Positions 15,007 through 23,591 of a stretch of 26,133 nt of DNA are shown here, piece after piece. The stretch covers positions 1 to 26,133 of the forward strand of contig JBGRQB010000041.1 of NCBI GenBank assembly GCA_041725875.1, in the 5' to 3' direction. The notes under the pieces were generated by a model, which was given only the letters and a program-made list of their open reading frames with translations, was not told the DNA's origin and ran no database searches. The first letter of the stretch is position 1; the number at the start of each line of letters is the position of its first letter. Position numbers and translations under genes: made by a program. Source of the DNA: JBGRQB01 sp041725875. GTDB taxonomy: Bacteria > Bacteroidota > Ignavibacteria > Ignavibacteriales > Melioribacteraceae.

Positions 15007-17658
15007 CTAAAATGAGAGGTTAAAAAACAAACTTGGAGTAAATTCAAAATCTATTCTGTCAGATTTCAATAGTTTCACATAAACAATATCGGAACCAACA
15101 TACTTAAAGTAATATGGATAATAATATCTATTAATTACTCTTTTTGAATTAAACATATTATATACTGAAAACCCAATTTCACCCTTAGCAAAACCCAAAT
15201 CTATTTTTTTTACGATACTTAAATCAAAGCGCAAAACATCATCAAGTCGTTTTTCATTTATTTTCCCGGGAAGAAGTAATTTCATTTCACTATCACTTTT
15301 TGTCAAAACAGGTATTGTATATGGTTTTCCCGCTGTGTAATTCATCACAATTGACAAATACCAACTAGGTAAATTAAATTGCAAAACAAATTTTATATTT
15401 TCCGGAACAAAATCATTAGGAACAAAACTTCTGTTCATTCCATCAACAACAGCATTATACTCAGATTTATTATATGAATAGCTGATCCATCCGGTTACTT
15501 TCCCAATTTTTTTTATCAACTGTGCTTCAAAACCTGTTGTATATCCATCAGAAGCATTAAGTCCCTTGATATTACTGCCATACATGTTTCTAAAATAAGG
15601 AAATGGAAAAATATTTTTGCGGAGATTGTAGAAAAAATCTACATCAAAAATTAAATCATCATTTTCATATTTAATTCCGGCAGTAAAATGTTGAGCTCTA
15701 GAAACCAGAGAATTTTTGTCGTCTGCTGCAACCCAAGCTACATTTCCATTTAGATGCCAATTATTATCTACATTCTTTACTATAAATTGTCTGTAAAACC
15801 CAATTGAAGATTTTATTACCCAATTTTCTGCTAAGTTATAAATAGATTGCAACCTAGGTTCAAAATAAACTTTATCAGTAAGTTCATTATAAGTAACTCT
15901 AACTCCGCCCACAATCTTAAATTTTTCAGAAATTTGCATTTTATTTTGGAAAAATCCGGCTAGATAAAATGGATTTTCGTTTGAACTCAAAATTGTGATT
16001 TTGTTATTTTCTGGTTTTGCTTCACTAAAGTGAGAACTCGAATATTCTATACTGCTTTTATCAAGTCGGATACCAAAATCATAGTCTAAATAATCTGAAG
16101 ATTTATGACTTAATTCAAAGTTTACTGTACCATGACTTAGCTTATTCTTTTGAAAAAACTGGTAAGTTTTTATTTTCTGGGCTGGTGAATTTTCTCTGTA
16201 ATCATAATTGGAATTAAACAAAGAAGAAGCAACCGTTAAATTTGTTTTTGTTCTGCTATTCCACTGTCTGAACCAATTGAAGCTAACCCCTTTATTAACC
16301 CAAAAAGTTTTCTCGTAATTATATGTATGGATTTTATCTTTAATTGTTTGTGTTTGCTCATCATAAAAATTTCTAACATTATTAAACTTTATTGAATTAT
16401 TATCTTCGGTAAAAAGTAAACTTGCAGTTAATACATCGTTTTCAGAAATAAGGTATGTAATCTTAGAGAAAGCATCGCCAAAAAATATTTTTGGTTTATC
16501 ACTGAATGAAGCAACACCAATATAACTATCTCCGGCGACTTTATTAGAAATCAACGTTTTATAAAATGATTCCAAATGTTCTGGAAACAAAATTTTCCTG
16601 CCTGAAATTATAACAGACAATTTATTTGAAATCGGGACTTCAGCGGAAATGTTAGCATTTAAACTATTAATGCCCAACTTCAGTTTAGGTTTAGTAAGGT
16701 CTCCATTTTTTGAAGACATATCGACAACACCTGAAATTTTACTCCCATATTTTGCAGGAAATCCTCCTTTATAAATCCTTATATCTTTGATACTACCGGC
16801 TGATAGCGAACTATAGAAACCATAAAAATGATTTAGATGGTATAGTTGCAAACCATCTAATGTCATTAAATTTTCCGAAGGAACTCCCCCTCTGATATAT
16901 AATTCAGCAGTCCCACCACTATTACTTGTAATTCCAGGCATTAACTGCAAAGATCTCATCAGATCTGGTGATGAAAACATAGGAAGGTTTTCATAATTTT
17001 TTGGAGAAACAGCAAACAAGCCCGGAATATTACTAATTTCTATAAATTGATTTTTTATATCCAGAACTTCTATATCGCTAATTATAAATGGAGAAGTTTC
17101 CAGTTCTATTACAATATTGTTTCTTTTTCTACACTCTACTTTTACACTTTTGGCTTTATAACCCAGATACTTTGCTTTTAGTTCGCACTCTTTTTCATTA
17201 ACATTCACAAATGAAAAGCGACCATTTTTATCTGTTACCGTAACAAGTTTTTTCCCTTTTATTTCCACACTTGCAAAAGGAAGCGGCTCTTTACTTGTGG
17301 CATCCTGTAAAGTTCCATAAATATCATATTGTATTTTATCACATTCGATAATTGTTATAAGTCCGCCTTCCTCATAACCAATTCTTAGTCCGGTATACTC
17401 AAAAAGCTTTTTTAAGATTTTAATCAGGGGTTCGTTATCAAAATTACAGGAAATTTTTTTGTCACTTATAAGAGAGTGATTATATACAAAACGGACGGAA
17501 TGGTTTTCCGAAATATGTTTTAATACATCGACAAGAGGAGTATTTTGAAATTGAACACTGATTCGCTTTTCAATATTCTGTGCAAAGTTTATTGAAAACA
17601 GGAGCGAAAAAATGAGAATCGCAAAAATCCATATTTTTCGGAAGCAAGAAGTAAACAT
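15007..17658 (-). CDS. TonB-dependent transducer receptor with STN domain (FecA-like)
   Basis: An 883-residue outer-membrane receptor. It has a signal peptide (cleavage near INFAQ), a STN signalling domain (about 27-105: VQFQNTPLVDVLKHISENHSVRFVYN), a CarboxypepD-regulatory-like domain (about 110-195), a plug (about 200-310, with LMPGI, YIRGG and MTLDGLQLYHLNHFYGFYSSL) and a barrel ending in the aromatic strand FEFTPSLFFNLSF. The STN domain contacts a FecR anti-sigma factor, which is encoded just upstream, so this receptor reports binding of its ligand to the cell. The ligand cannot be read. The gene starts 17 bp after the fecR-like stop; no clear ribosome site is visible. It is last in the sigma-FecR-receptor operon. 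Confidence 0.9.
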   Translation of the reverse strand: MFTSCFRKIWIFAILIFSLLFSINFAQNIEKRISVQFQNTPLVDVLKHISENHSVRFVYNHSLISDKKISCNFDNEPLIKILKKLFEYTGLRIGYEEGGLITIIECDKIQYDIYGTLQDATSKEPLPFASVEIKGKKLVTVTDKNGRFSFVNVNEKECELKAKYLGYKAKSVKVECRKRNNIVIELETSPFIISDIEVLDIKNQFIEISNIPGLFAVSPKNYENLPMFSSPDLMRSLQLMPGITSNSGGTAELYIRGGVPSENLMTLDGLQLYHLNHFYGFYSSLSAGSIKDIRIYKGGFPAKYGSKISGVVDMSSKNGDLTKPKLKLGINSLNANISAEVPISNKLSVIISGRKILFPEHLESFYKTLISNKVAGDSYIGVASFSDKPKIFFGDAFSKITYLISENDVLTASLLFTEDNNSIKFNNVRNFYDEQTQTIKDKIHTYNYEKTFWVNKGVSFNWFRQWNSRTKTNLTVASSLFNSNYDYRENSPAQKIKTYQFFQKNKLSHGTVNFELSHKSSDYLDYDFGIRLDKSSIEYSSSHFSEAKPENNKITILSSNENPFYLAGFFQNKMQISEKFKIVGGVRVTYNELTDKVYFEPRLQSIYNLAENWVIKSSIGFYRQFIVKNVDNNWHLNGNVAWVAADDKNSLVSRAQHFTAGIKYENDDLIFDVDFFYNLRKNIFPFPYFRNMYGSNIKGLNASDGYTTGFEAQLIKKIGKVTGWISYSYNKSEYNAVVDGMNRSFVPNDFVPENIKFVLQFNLPSWYLSIVMNYTAGKPYTIPVLTKSDSEMKLLLPGKINEKRLDDVLRFDLSIVKKIDLGFAKGEIGFSVYNMFNSKRVINRYYYPYYFKYVGSDIVYVKLLKSDRIDFEFTPSLFFNLSF

Positions 17659-17675
17659 ATTATAAAGATAATAAT

Positions 17676-18629
17676 TTACTTCTTAATATAATAGTTGTCG
17701 CCTTTTTTAGTGATGGAAATATTTAATGCAGTCTCAATTGATTTGTGAATAACTTTAAGGTTTTCGTGTTCAAAAACAGCTGAAAGTTTTTTCTTTAACA
17801 ATTCTGAGTCGGTTACTACATAATTAACAAAATATTCGTTTTCCAGTTCGGTGAGAATTTCTTTTAATGTTTTATTTTCAAAAACCAGTCTGGTTTTAGT
17901 CCATACAATTAAAGAATCAATGTTTATAGAAGAAGGATTGGTAAGAATACCTTCTGCATTACATTTACTAATTTGATTAGCAGTTAGAATAACATTGTCA
18001 TTTTTTTCATTTGCAAAAGCAACTTTACCACTTTTTACTGCAACACTTGAGAAGTTTTCTTTTGCTCTTACATTAAATCTGGTTCCAAGAACTTCAACAG
18101 ATGAATTAGGAGTGTTTACAACAAAACTTGTATTATTTTTTGTTACTTCAAAATAAGCTTCGCCAACAAGATCTATTTCTCTTGTTTCATCATCTATTTT
18201 ATATCTTATTTCTGCATTTTTATTAAGGATTACAATTGAATTATCAGGAAGTTTGATCTTTTTCTTATTAGCTAATTCATTTTTAACTATGTTCAAAGAA
18301 TCATCAAACGAGTTAAACAGAAATGCCAATCCAAGCAAAACAATAATTGAAGCGGCAACACTGTAATATTTTACTCCCCTTGTAAAGAATCCGGCATCAG
18401 AAGAATTACTGATTTTCTCTTCCAGTTTATTCCATTCATTATCCAAGTCAAATTTCGCAGACGGACGCGGAACAGAAACAGATTCGAGTTGTTTTTTCAA
18501 AAACTCATATTCTTTTCTGTTTTCTTCCTTATCCAGAATCCAGTCAGATAATTCTGATTTCTCTTTTTCAGAAATTTCCCCTGAAAATTCTTTATGAATT
18601 AGTATGTAATATTTCTCATTAATATGCAT
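17676..18629 (-). CDS. FecR-family anti-sigma factor
   Basis: A 317-residue single-pass inner-membrane protein. The cytoplasmic N-terminal helices (YYILIHKEFSGEISEKEKSELSDWI) bind the sigma factor. A membrane segment (YSVAASIIVLLGLAFLF) comes next, then the periplasmic FecR domain (KKIKLPDNSIVILNKNAEI, GEAYFEVTKN, VLGTRFNVRA, VKSGKVAF). A C-terminal DUF4974-type domain (LVFENKTLKEILTELENEY..) has an STN-like fold that contacts the receptor. Upstream lies GGTGAGG, six to seven bases from the ATG at 18629, which is therefore preferred over the GTG at 18641 that lies within that site. It sits between the sigma gene and the receptor gene, so signal transfer from outer membrane to promoter is the likely job. 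Confidence 0.92.
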   Translation of the reverse strand: MHINEKYYILIHKEFSGEISEKEKSELSDWILDKEENRKEYEFLKKQLESVSVPRPSAKFDLDNEWNKLEEKISNSSDAGFFTRGVKYYSVAASIIVLLGLAFLFNSFDDSLNIVKNELANKKKIKLPDNSIVILNKNAEIRYKIDDETREIDLVGEAYFEVTKNNTSFVVNTPNSSVEVLGTRFNVRAKENFSSVAVKSGKVAFANEKNDNVILTANQISKCNAEGILTNPSSINIDSLIVWTKTRLVFENKTLKEILTELENEYFVNYVVTDSELLKKKLSAVFEHENLKVIHKSIETALNISITKKGDNYYIKK

Positions 18630-18673
18630 TAAGTTCCTCACCTATAAAATATACGAGTAAACAACCGTATACC

Positions 18674-19243
18674 CTATCTGTAAAATAAAAAAAAGATAAA
18701 AAAACTTACTGTAATCAAATGTTTCAGACTCACTCTCAGTTTTGCAAGAGCTTTTGAAATATGACTCTCTACTGTTTTTGGTGAAATTTTAAGTAATTCC
18801 GCTATTTCTTTATATTTCAGCTCTTCAAACCGGCTAAGCAGAAATACTTTCTTTTGCATTTCCGGTAATTTATTGATTTCTTTCAAAATTTCGGCTTCAA
18901 CATCAAACGACAGATCCAAATCATAATCTCCAAACTGAATCTCTTCGGCGCTGTCAGAAGTAAAGATTTTTTTCTTTCTGTAATGATCAATTGCCAGATT
19001 ATTGGCAGAGCGGTAGAGATATGCTTTTATACTCTGATTTTCATCCAGATTTCTTCTGTTTTGCCACAGTTTAAAAAAGAGATCCTGCACAAGATCTTTT
19101 GCCAGATCTTCGTTAGAGATTTTTCTCCATAAAAATCCATATAATTTCTCGGCATACATATAGTACAACTCTTTGTATGCCGATTGATCGGAATTTTTAA
19201 TCCTTAAAACCAGGTCTCTATCTTTTGCGGATATCTCTACCAT
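18674..19243 (-). CDS. ECF-type RNA polymerase sigma factor (FecI-like)
   Basis: A 189-residue sigma-70 family protein of the extracytoplasmic-function type. Region 2 is seen in AYKELYYMYAEKLYGFLW and DLAKDLVQDLFFKLWQ, with AYLYRSANNLAIDHYRKKK as region 2.4. Region 4 is LPEMQKKVFLLSRFEELKYKEIAELLKISPKTVESHISKALAKLR. The last ~15 residues (LITVSFFIFFLFYR) are very hydrophobic, a feature seen in Bacteroidota ECF factors. It is the first gene of the operon, about 45 bp ahead of the FecR-like gene, and would direct transcription of its own operon or other uptake genes. The ribosome site is weak (AGG, three bases before ATG). Confidence 0.93.
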   Translation of the reverse strand: MVEISAKDRDLVLRIKNSDQSAYKELYYMYAEKLYGFLWRKISNEDLAKDLVQDLFFKLWQNRRNLDENQSIKAYLYRSANNLAIDHYRKKKIFTSDSAEEIQFGDYDLDLSFDVEAEILKEINKLPEMQKKVFLLSRFEELKYKEIAELLKISPKTVESHISKALAKLRVSLKHLITVSFFIFFLFYR

Positions 19244-19310
19244 TGCCTAAATTTTTTTTTGAGAATCTCAATTTGTGTACTTTAAACAAATAATGCAACT
19301 AAAATTATTT

Positions 19311-21281
19311 TTATTTCAAAACGACCATTTTTCTGGTTTCAGACTTATCTTTACTGCTTAATCTATAATAATAGACACCACTTGGCCAATCTTTTGCATC
19401 CAGTGTATATTCTGTTTTTCCGGCTTCGGTTTCTCCGTCAATTAAAACAGCCACACATTTCCCGAGTACATTAAACACTTCAAGTTTAATATCCATAGTT
19501 TTAGGAAGCGAAAAAATTATTTTGGTTTCAGGGTTAAACGGATTTGGATAATTCTGGCTTAACCTAAAGCTTTCAGGAACTTTATTTTCTTTTATTCCGG
19601 TAATTGCTTGAACATCTTTTAAAATGAAATTTTCAGGATCAAAAATTATAAGTTTAGGTTTCCCTTCTATCTTCGCAGTAAAAACTTGTGACTGTTGATT
19701 ATTGAAGAAATTTAACACTGTATCTTTAACTTCGGTTTCCACTCTTATCTGCACAGGCATAGTAAAAAAGGATGGTTTTGTGTTGCTTTGCTGCGACAAC
19801 TTAAATATAAAATTATATTCGTTACTCCCTCCTTTTGCATAAGAATATTCTAAACTATAAACAGGGTAGTTATAACCGTAAATCCATTGATTAAAAAAAT
19901 ATTCTAAGTTTTTTCCTGATAAATTTTCAAAATGTTCTTGCAAATCTTCCGTAACAGCAACTCCGAATGAAAGTTCAGGATCGTTCAAATAATTCCTGCA
20001 AGCCTGAAAAAATATTTCATCTCCGACAACCCCTCTTAACATATGTAAAACAACGGCTCCCTTTGAATACGACCTGTAAAAATCAAAAATTCTATGCAAA
20101 TTAGTCTGATTTTCTTGAGTAATGTTTTCAACATACACACTCCCGACAGCTTTCTTTGCATATGTCATATTTTTTACAATATCAAGATTATATGCTTCTT
20201 TTCCTTTTGTTTCTTCATAATAAATTGCTTCCAGATATGTAGCAAACCCTTCATTTAGCCATATATTTTCCCAGTTTTTACAAGTTACTTTATCACCAAA
20301 CCACTGATGAGCCAATTCGTGAGCAATTAAACCGACATTAAATCCTCCCATTGAAGAACAAGTCTGATGCTCCATTCCTCCGCTCCACCCAAACTGAGCA
20401 TGACCATATTTTTCTTTTATGAAAGGATATAATCCAAATTTGTCAGAAAAAATTTTTAACATTTTAATGGTTTCATCAAGTCCTTTTCTTTCTTGATTTA
20501 TTTCTTCCTGACTTGTAAGATAGTGCGTCACAGGCATAGCTTTAGAATTATCATAATTGAAGTAGTTAGTATATTTATACAAATCGCCAATAACCAAAGA
20601 GATTAAATATTGCGCAATTGGATAGCGACTTTTCCATTTATATGTTTTTGTTCCGTCGTTATTATTAATCTCTGCTTCCAATATTCCATTTGAAACAGCT
20701 ACTAAGTCATCCCTTACAGTAACCCAAACATCCGAAGAATCTGCTTTATCAGCTGGAGTATCTTTACATGGAAACCATCCACTAGCACCAAAGGGTTCAC
20801 TCAAAGTCCATATCCAAGGCTTACCATTTGATTCACTAAATTTAAAACTAACAAATCCTGTACTTGCCGGATTTCCATTATATGTTATCTCCAATTTTAT
20901 TTCCTCGTTACTAAAAAATGGGGAGAGCGCGTTAATTTTAATTACATTATTATTATGAGTATAAGTTGTATATAATCCATCAATTTTTACACTTAATACA
21001 TTCAACTCGTCTTCCAAATCTATATTGATCGATGTAAGATTATCTTTTAGACTCTTTGCATAAATTTTAACTCTGCCTGATATCTTTTCCTGATCTACCA
21101 CAATGTCAATATCTAACAGGTAATAATGAACATCAATATTTTCATCACCCGCCTTAACCATAGTTGATTTACTTAAAAGTGATGCGGGATTAATTTTTGC
21201 GTGTGAACACAAGCGATGCTCTTCCTGCCCAAAAAGAAAAGCAGAACAAACAGCTGACAGAATTACAAATTTTCTAATCAT
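19311..21281 (-). CDS. Secreted M1 family metallopeptidase (aminopeptidase) with type IX sorting domain
   Basis: A 656-residue zinc aminopeptidase with a signal peptide (MIRKFVILSAVCSAFLFGQ). The active site is HELAH (His321, Glu322, His325), 18 residues, then Glu344 in NEGFATYLE. The exopeptidase motif is GGMEH (301-305) in place of the classical GAMEN, a variant usual in this secreted group. A beta-sandwich follows the helical part. Residues from about 575 to the end form a sorting domain: RLSQNYPNPFNPETKI, FNVLGK, WPSGVYYYRL and a final KMVVLK. Such domains target proteins to the cell surface through the type IX secretion system, so this is the window's marker of that system. The ribosome site is GAGGA, four to five bases before the ATG. 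It is a single-gene unit. Confidence 0.94.
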   Translation of the reverse strand: MIRKFVILSAVCSAFLFGQEEHRLCSHAKINPASLLSKSTMVKAGDENIDVHYYLLDIDIVVDQEKISGRVKIYAKSLKDNLTSINIDLEDELNVLSVKIDGLYTTYTHNNNVIKINALSPFFSNEEIKLEITYNGNPASTGFVSFKFSESNGKPWIWTLSEPFGASGWFPCKDTPADKADSSDVWVTVRDDLVAVSNGILEAEINNNDGTKTYKWKSRYPIAQYLISLVIGDLYKYTNYFNYDNSKAMPVTHYLTSQEEINQERKGLDETIKMLKIFSDKFGLYPFIKEKYGHAQFGWSGGMEHQTCSSMGGFNVGLIAHELAHQWFGDKVTCKNWENIWLNEGFATYLEAIYYEETKGKEAYNLDIVKNMTYAKKAVGSVYVENITQENQTNLHRIFDFYRSYSKGAVVLHMLRGVVGDEIFFQACRNYLNDPELSFGVAVTEDLQEHFENLSGKNLEYFFNQWIYGYNYPVYSLEYSYAKGGSNEYNFIFKLSQQSNTKPSFFTMPVQIRVETEVKDTVLNFFNNQQSQVFTAKIEGKPKLIIFDPENFILKDVQAITGIKENKVPESFRLSQNYPNPFNPETKIIFSLPKTMDIKLEVFNVLGKCVAVLIDGETEAGKTEYTLDAKDWPSGVYYYRLSSKDKSETRKMVVLK

Positions 21282-21409
21282 TTCGTCCTCTTTCTATATG
21301 ATTATGTGAGTAACATAAATATAAATTTTTAAGGATAAAAAAACTGAAAAAAATCAGGGTTAAAGTTTTGACTGGAATTATAAGGATTTGGATATTTGAA
21401 GCTAAATTA

Positions 21410-21443
21410 TTTAAAACAAAAAACCCCGAAAATATCGGGGTTT
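21410..21443 (-). terminator. Terminator of the interrupted tRNA gene
   Basis: A perfect 9-bp stem AAACCCCGA / TCGGGGTTT (21421-21429, 21435-21443) with a 5-nt loop. On the minus strand it is followed by TTTTTTGTTTT. It lies six bases after the tRNA 3' end fragment in its reading direction and so belongs to the original chromosomal locus. Confidence 0.85.
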
Positions 21444-21449
21444 CTTTAG

Positions 21450-21475
21450 CTCCACGGGTAAGACTCGAACTTACA
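21450..21475 (-). other. 3' end of a tRNA gene, probable attachment site of the integrated element
   Basis: On the minus strand: T stem GTAAG (21470-21474), T loop TTCGAGT (21463-21469), T stem CTTAC (21458-21462), acceptor strand CCGTGGA (21451-21457) and discriminator G (21450). CCA is not encoded (CTA follows). No D arm, anticodon arm or 5' acceptor strand lies upstream, so only the 3' end remains. A 5' strand of UCCACGG with G73 would suit tRNA-Asn, but this is a guess. Tyrosine recombinases often use tRNA 3' ends, and one is encoded next door. Confidence 0.7.
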
Positions 21476-21476
21476 T

Positions 21477-21509
21477 TAAATAACCACAAATAACAGCAAA
21501 CAACCACAA
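21477..21509. repeat. Two 13-bp direct repeats beside the attachment site
   Basis: TAAATAACCACAA (21477-21489) and CAAACAACCACAA (21497-21509), 11 of 13 identical, with 20 bp between starts (two helical turns). They lie just inside the element edge and may be arm-type binding sites of the recombinase. Confidence 0.5.
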
Positions 21510-21579
21510 CGTAACTCATTTAATTATAACAACTTAGCATTTTTAACTCTTGTTATTTTTTGTTGTTTTTCGTATTTTT

Positions 21580-21595
21580 GTCAGTAAACGTCAGT
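21580..21595 (+). repeat. GTCAGT direct repeats in front of the recombinase start
   Basis: GTCAGT at 21580-21585 and 21590-21595, spaced one helical turn, 15-30 bases before the ATG at 21610. Possibly a binding site for the recombinase or an excision/regulatory factor; short enough to be chance. Confidence 0.25.
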
Positions 21596-21609
21596 GGGGA
21601 AGCAGGTTT

Positions 21610-22776
21610 ATGGAGACAAAAAAACAAAATATTTTTATTTTACCGACTACAAATTTTGATAACCCAAAGAAGAAAAAATCTTATTTATCTAAAAAATTAA
21701 AAGCTTTAAATGAGAGTAAACGGATAAAAATACGTAGCCAAAAAAATCAAGAAAGTAAGCATCATTTGTATCTGGATTTTTTTTCTCAGAATAAACGTGA
21801 ACGTCAATTTTTGAAAATTTATGTAATAAACAAAAAGACTCCTGAGAATGAAACCAAAATTCAAAAAGCTACTCTTTTGCGTGATAAAAAGGAACTTGAA
21901 CTTTTTGGTATGTCTGAGCCTGAAGAATTTCAATTAAATAAAGATAAGTTTAATGCAGATTTTATTGATTATTTTGAATGGCTTGTATATGAAAGAAAAA
22001 AAGCAGATAAAAGTTGGAAACATACATTAAAACATTTGAGGATTTTTTCAGAAAATAAGCCTGTAATTTTTTCTTCTGTTACAAGAAACTTTTGTGAGGA
22101 ATTTAAAAAATATCTTGTTGAATCTTTAGCACCTAATACTGCCCACACTTATTTTTCAAAATTAAAGACTGCTCTAAAAGAGGCTATAAGGGATGGAATA
22201 CTTGATAAAGCAAGTCCAGCCGAGTTTATAATAATTAAAAAAGAAGAAGTTATAAGAGAATATTTAGATATAGATGAGATTAGACAATTGTATCATACAT
22301 CTTGTTGTAACGAGCAAACAAAGAGAGCGTTTTTGTTTTCCTGTTTCACCGGTTTAAGAATATCAGATGTTAAGAAACTGGTTTGGGGGGAAATTAGGTC
22401 AAATTTTTTATTACTTCGCCAAAAGAAAAGTAAGAGTCCAGTTAAAATAAAATTACATAAGATAGCTATTGAAATATTAGACAATCAAAAAAAAGATAAT
22501 ATCTCTTTAGAAAACAATCGTGTATTTGATTTAATTCCTTCTGAAAATAAAATAGCTAATCATTTAAAAAAATGGGTTAAGGATGCTAAAATAGACAAGC
22601 ATATTACATTTCATTGCGCTCGGCATACATTTGCTACATTAAATATCAGTTCAGGAAATGATATTTTTACCGTGTGTCAGCTTTTAGGTCAAAAAGATGT
22701 TAGAGTTACGCAAATTTATACTAAACTTGTTGATAAGAAGAGGGATGAGGCTATTGACAGGTTGCCTTCTATATAA
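21610..22776 (+). CDS. Tyrosine recombinase / phage-type integrase
   Basis: A 388-residue site-specific recombinase. A basic N-terminal arm-binding part is followed by a SAM-like core-binding domain (about 115-215: WLVYERKKADKSWKHTLKHLRIF) and the catalytic domain. Catalytic residues seen are Arg in FTGLRISDVKKL, His-x-x-Arg in HCARHTF and the nucleophile Tyr in QIYTKL. The position usually held by His or Trp in LGH is Gln (LLGQKDV). It acts by cutting and rejoining att sites. The gene starts 135 bp from the tRNA fragment and reads into the element. The ATG at 21610 is preferred because GGGGA and AGG precede it; the 20-codon upstream extension starts at a TTG without a ribosome site. Confidence 0.93.
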   Translation: METKKQNIFILPTTNFDNPKKKKSYLSKKLKALNESKRIKIRSQKNQESKHHLYLDFFSQNKRERQFLKIYVINKKTPENETKIQKATLLRDKKELELFGMSEPEEFQLNKDKFNADFIDYFEWLVYERKKADKSWKHTLKHLRIFSENKPVIFSSVTRNFCEEFKKYLVESLAPNTAHTYFSKLKTALKEAIRDGILDKASPAEFIIIKKEEVIREYLDIDEIRQLYHTSCCNEQTKRAFLFSCFTGLRISDVKKLVWGEIRSNFLLLRQKKSKSPVKIKLHKIAIEILDNQKKDNISLENNRVFDLIPSENKIANHLKKWVKDAKIDKHITFHCARHTFATLNISSGNDIFTVCQLLGQKDVRVTQIYTKLVDKKRDEAIDRLPSI

Positions 22777-22822
22777 GTTTATTTTCTTTATACTCCTCTA
22801 ACAAATATTTAGAAAAAAATAA

Positions 22823-22860
22823 ACCTCTTTTTACTTACTAAAAAGAGGTCTTAGAAAAAA
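22823..22860 (-). terminator. Terminator between recombinase and exported-protein operon
   Basis: A perfect 11-bp stem ACCTCTTTTTA / TAAAAAGAGGT (22823-22833, 22839-22849) with a 5-nt loop. On the minus strand it is followed by TTATTTTTTT, so it mainly ends the leftward operon. It may also slow rightward transcription from the recombinase gene. Confidence 0.75.
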
Positions 22861-22875
22861 ATTTATTAAAGGTTT

Positions 22876-23574
22876 TTAAAAATTATAACTAAAATTCAAT
22901 TGAACCCCGTCACTTACAGGAATATTACATATTTGTTTCATTGGAGAAATATTAATGCCAAAACTTTGACTACCATATATTTTATTATAAAGTCTTCTGT
23001 TATATTTTTCTGCTTCATTACCAGCATCTACTATTTCCCAGATGGCAAGTGCTACTAGCCCAATTAACCATCCCTTTGCTTCTTCTTCGGTTTCTGCATT
23101 TACAGCTGCTCCAACACAAAGTACTCTCCCCCCAAGAAAGGCTAGTCCAGCTCCCCAATTTCCCGCATATGCATGCCCAGTACTTGAAATTAAGAATGAT
23201 AAAACTCTTGCTGTTGCAGGACTTTTCTTTTGATTTTCATACATTGCATTTTTTTGTGAATTTGTTAAAATGGCATTAGAATATTGAGAAGTGTGTATAT
23301 CTGTTTGGTGTTGTTTTCTTAAAATTGTACTTCTATTAAGATTTTTTTCTAAGCTAGTATTTTTAACAAACTCTTTTGTGAATTTTTCAATTTTGTCATA
23401 ATTATAAGTTAATATTGTTCCTCCTGTTAGTTCTATTCTAACATAGACGTTTGGAACGTTTTCAACAATTTCGCCTTTTATAATGTCTCCATTTTTTAAA
23501 TAGATGACATCCTGTTTTTCTTGTGCAATTAGAGAAATGCTTGCTACCAAAAATAATAGTATATATTTTTTCAT
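22876..23574 (-). CDS. Exported protein with LKNG-type beta domain and hydrophobic membrane region; function unknown
   Basis: A 232-residue protein. The signal peptide is MKKYILLFLVASISLIAQ; the ATG at 23574 has GAGG six bases upstream, and earlier in-frame codons lack a site. Residues 20-65 (DVIYLKNGDIIKGEIVENVPNVYVRIELTGG) form a small beta-domain common in Bacteroidota exported proteins. A polar stretch (about 70-115) follows, then a Gly/Ala-rich double hydrophobic region (VLSFLISSTGHAYAGNWGAGLAFLGG and GWLIGLVALAIWEIVDA) resembling TM2-type or DUF5683-like segments. A C-terminal tail ends LNFSYNF. It may be an inner-membrane or envelope protein. Its gene begins 17 bp after the DNRLRE lipoprotein stop, so the two are an operon. 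Function unknown. Confidence 0.75.
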   Translation of the reverse strand: MKKYILLFLVASISLIAQEKQDVIYLKNGDIIKGEIVENVPNVYVRIELTGGTILTYNYDKIEKFTKEFVKNTSLEKNLNRSTILRKQHQTDIHTSQYSNAILTNSQKNAMYENQKKSPATARVLSFLISSTGHAYAGNWGAGLAFLGGRVLCVGAAVNAETEEEAKGWLIGLVALAIWEIVDAGNEAEKYNRRLYNKIYGSQSFGINISPMKQICNIPVSDGVQLNFSYNF

Positions 23575-23591
23575 TTTATACCTCATAAATT

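Noticed and set aside
21274..21519. 81-residue leftward ORF covering the tRNA fragment and its terminator
   Set aside because: It runs through a tRNA T arm and a perfect terminator hairpin, and its sequence is hydrophobic noise.
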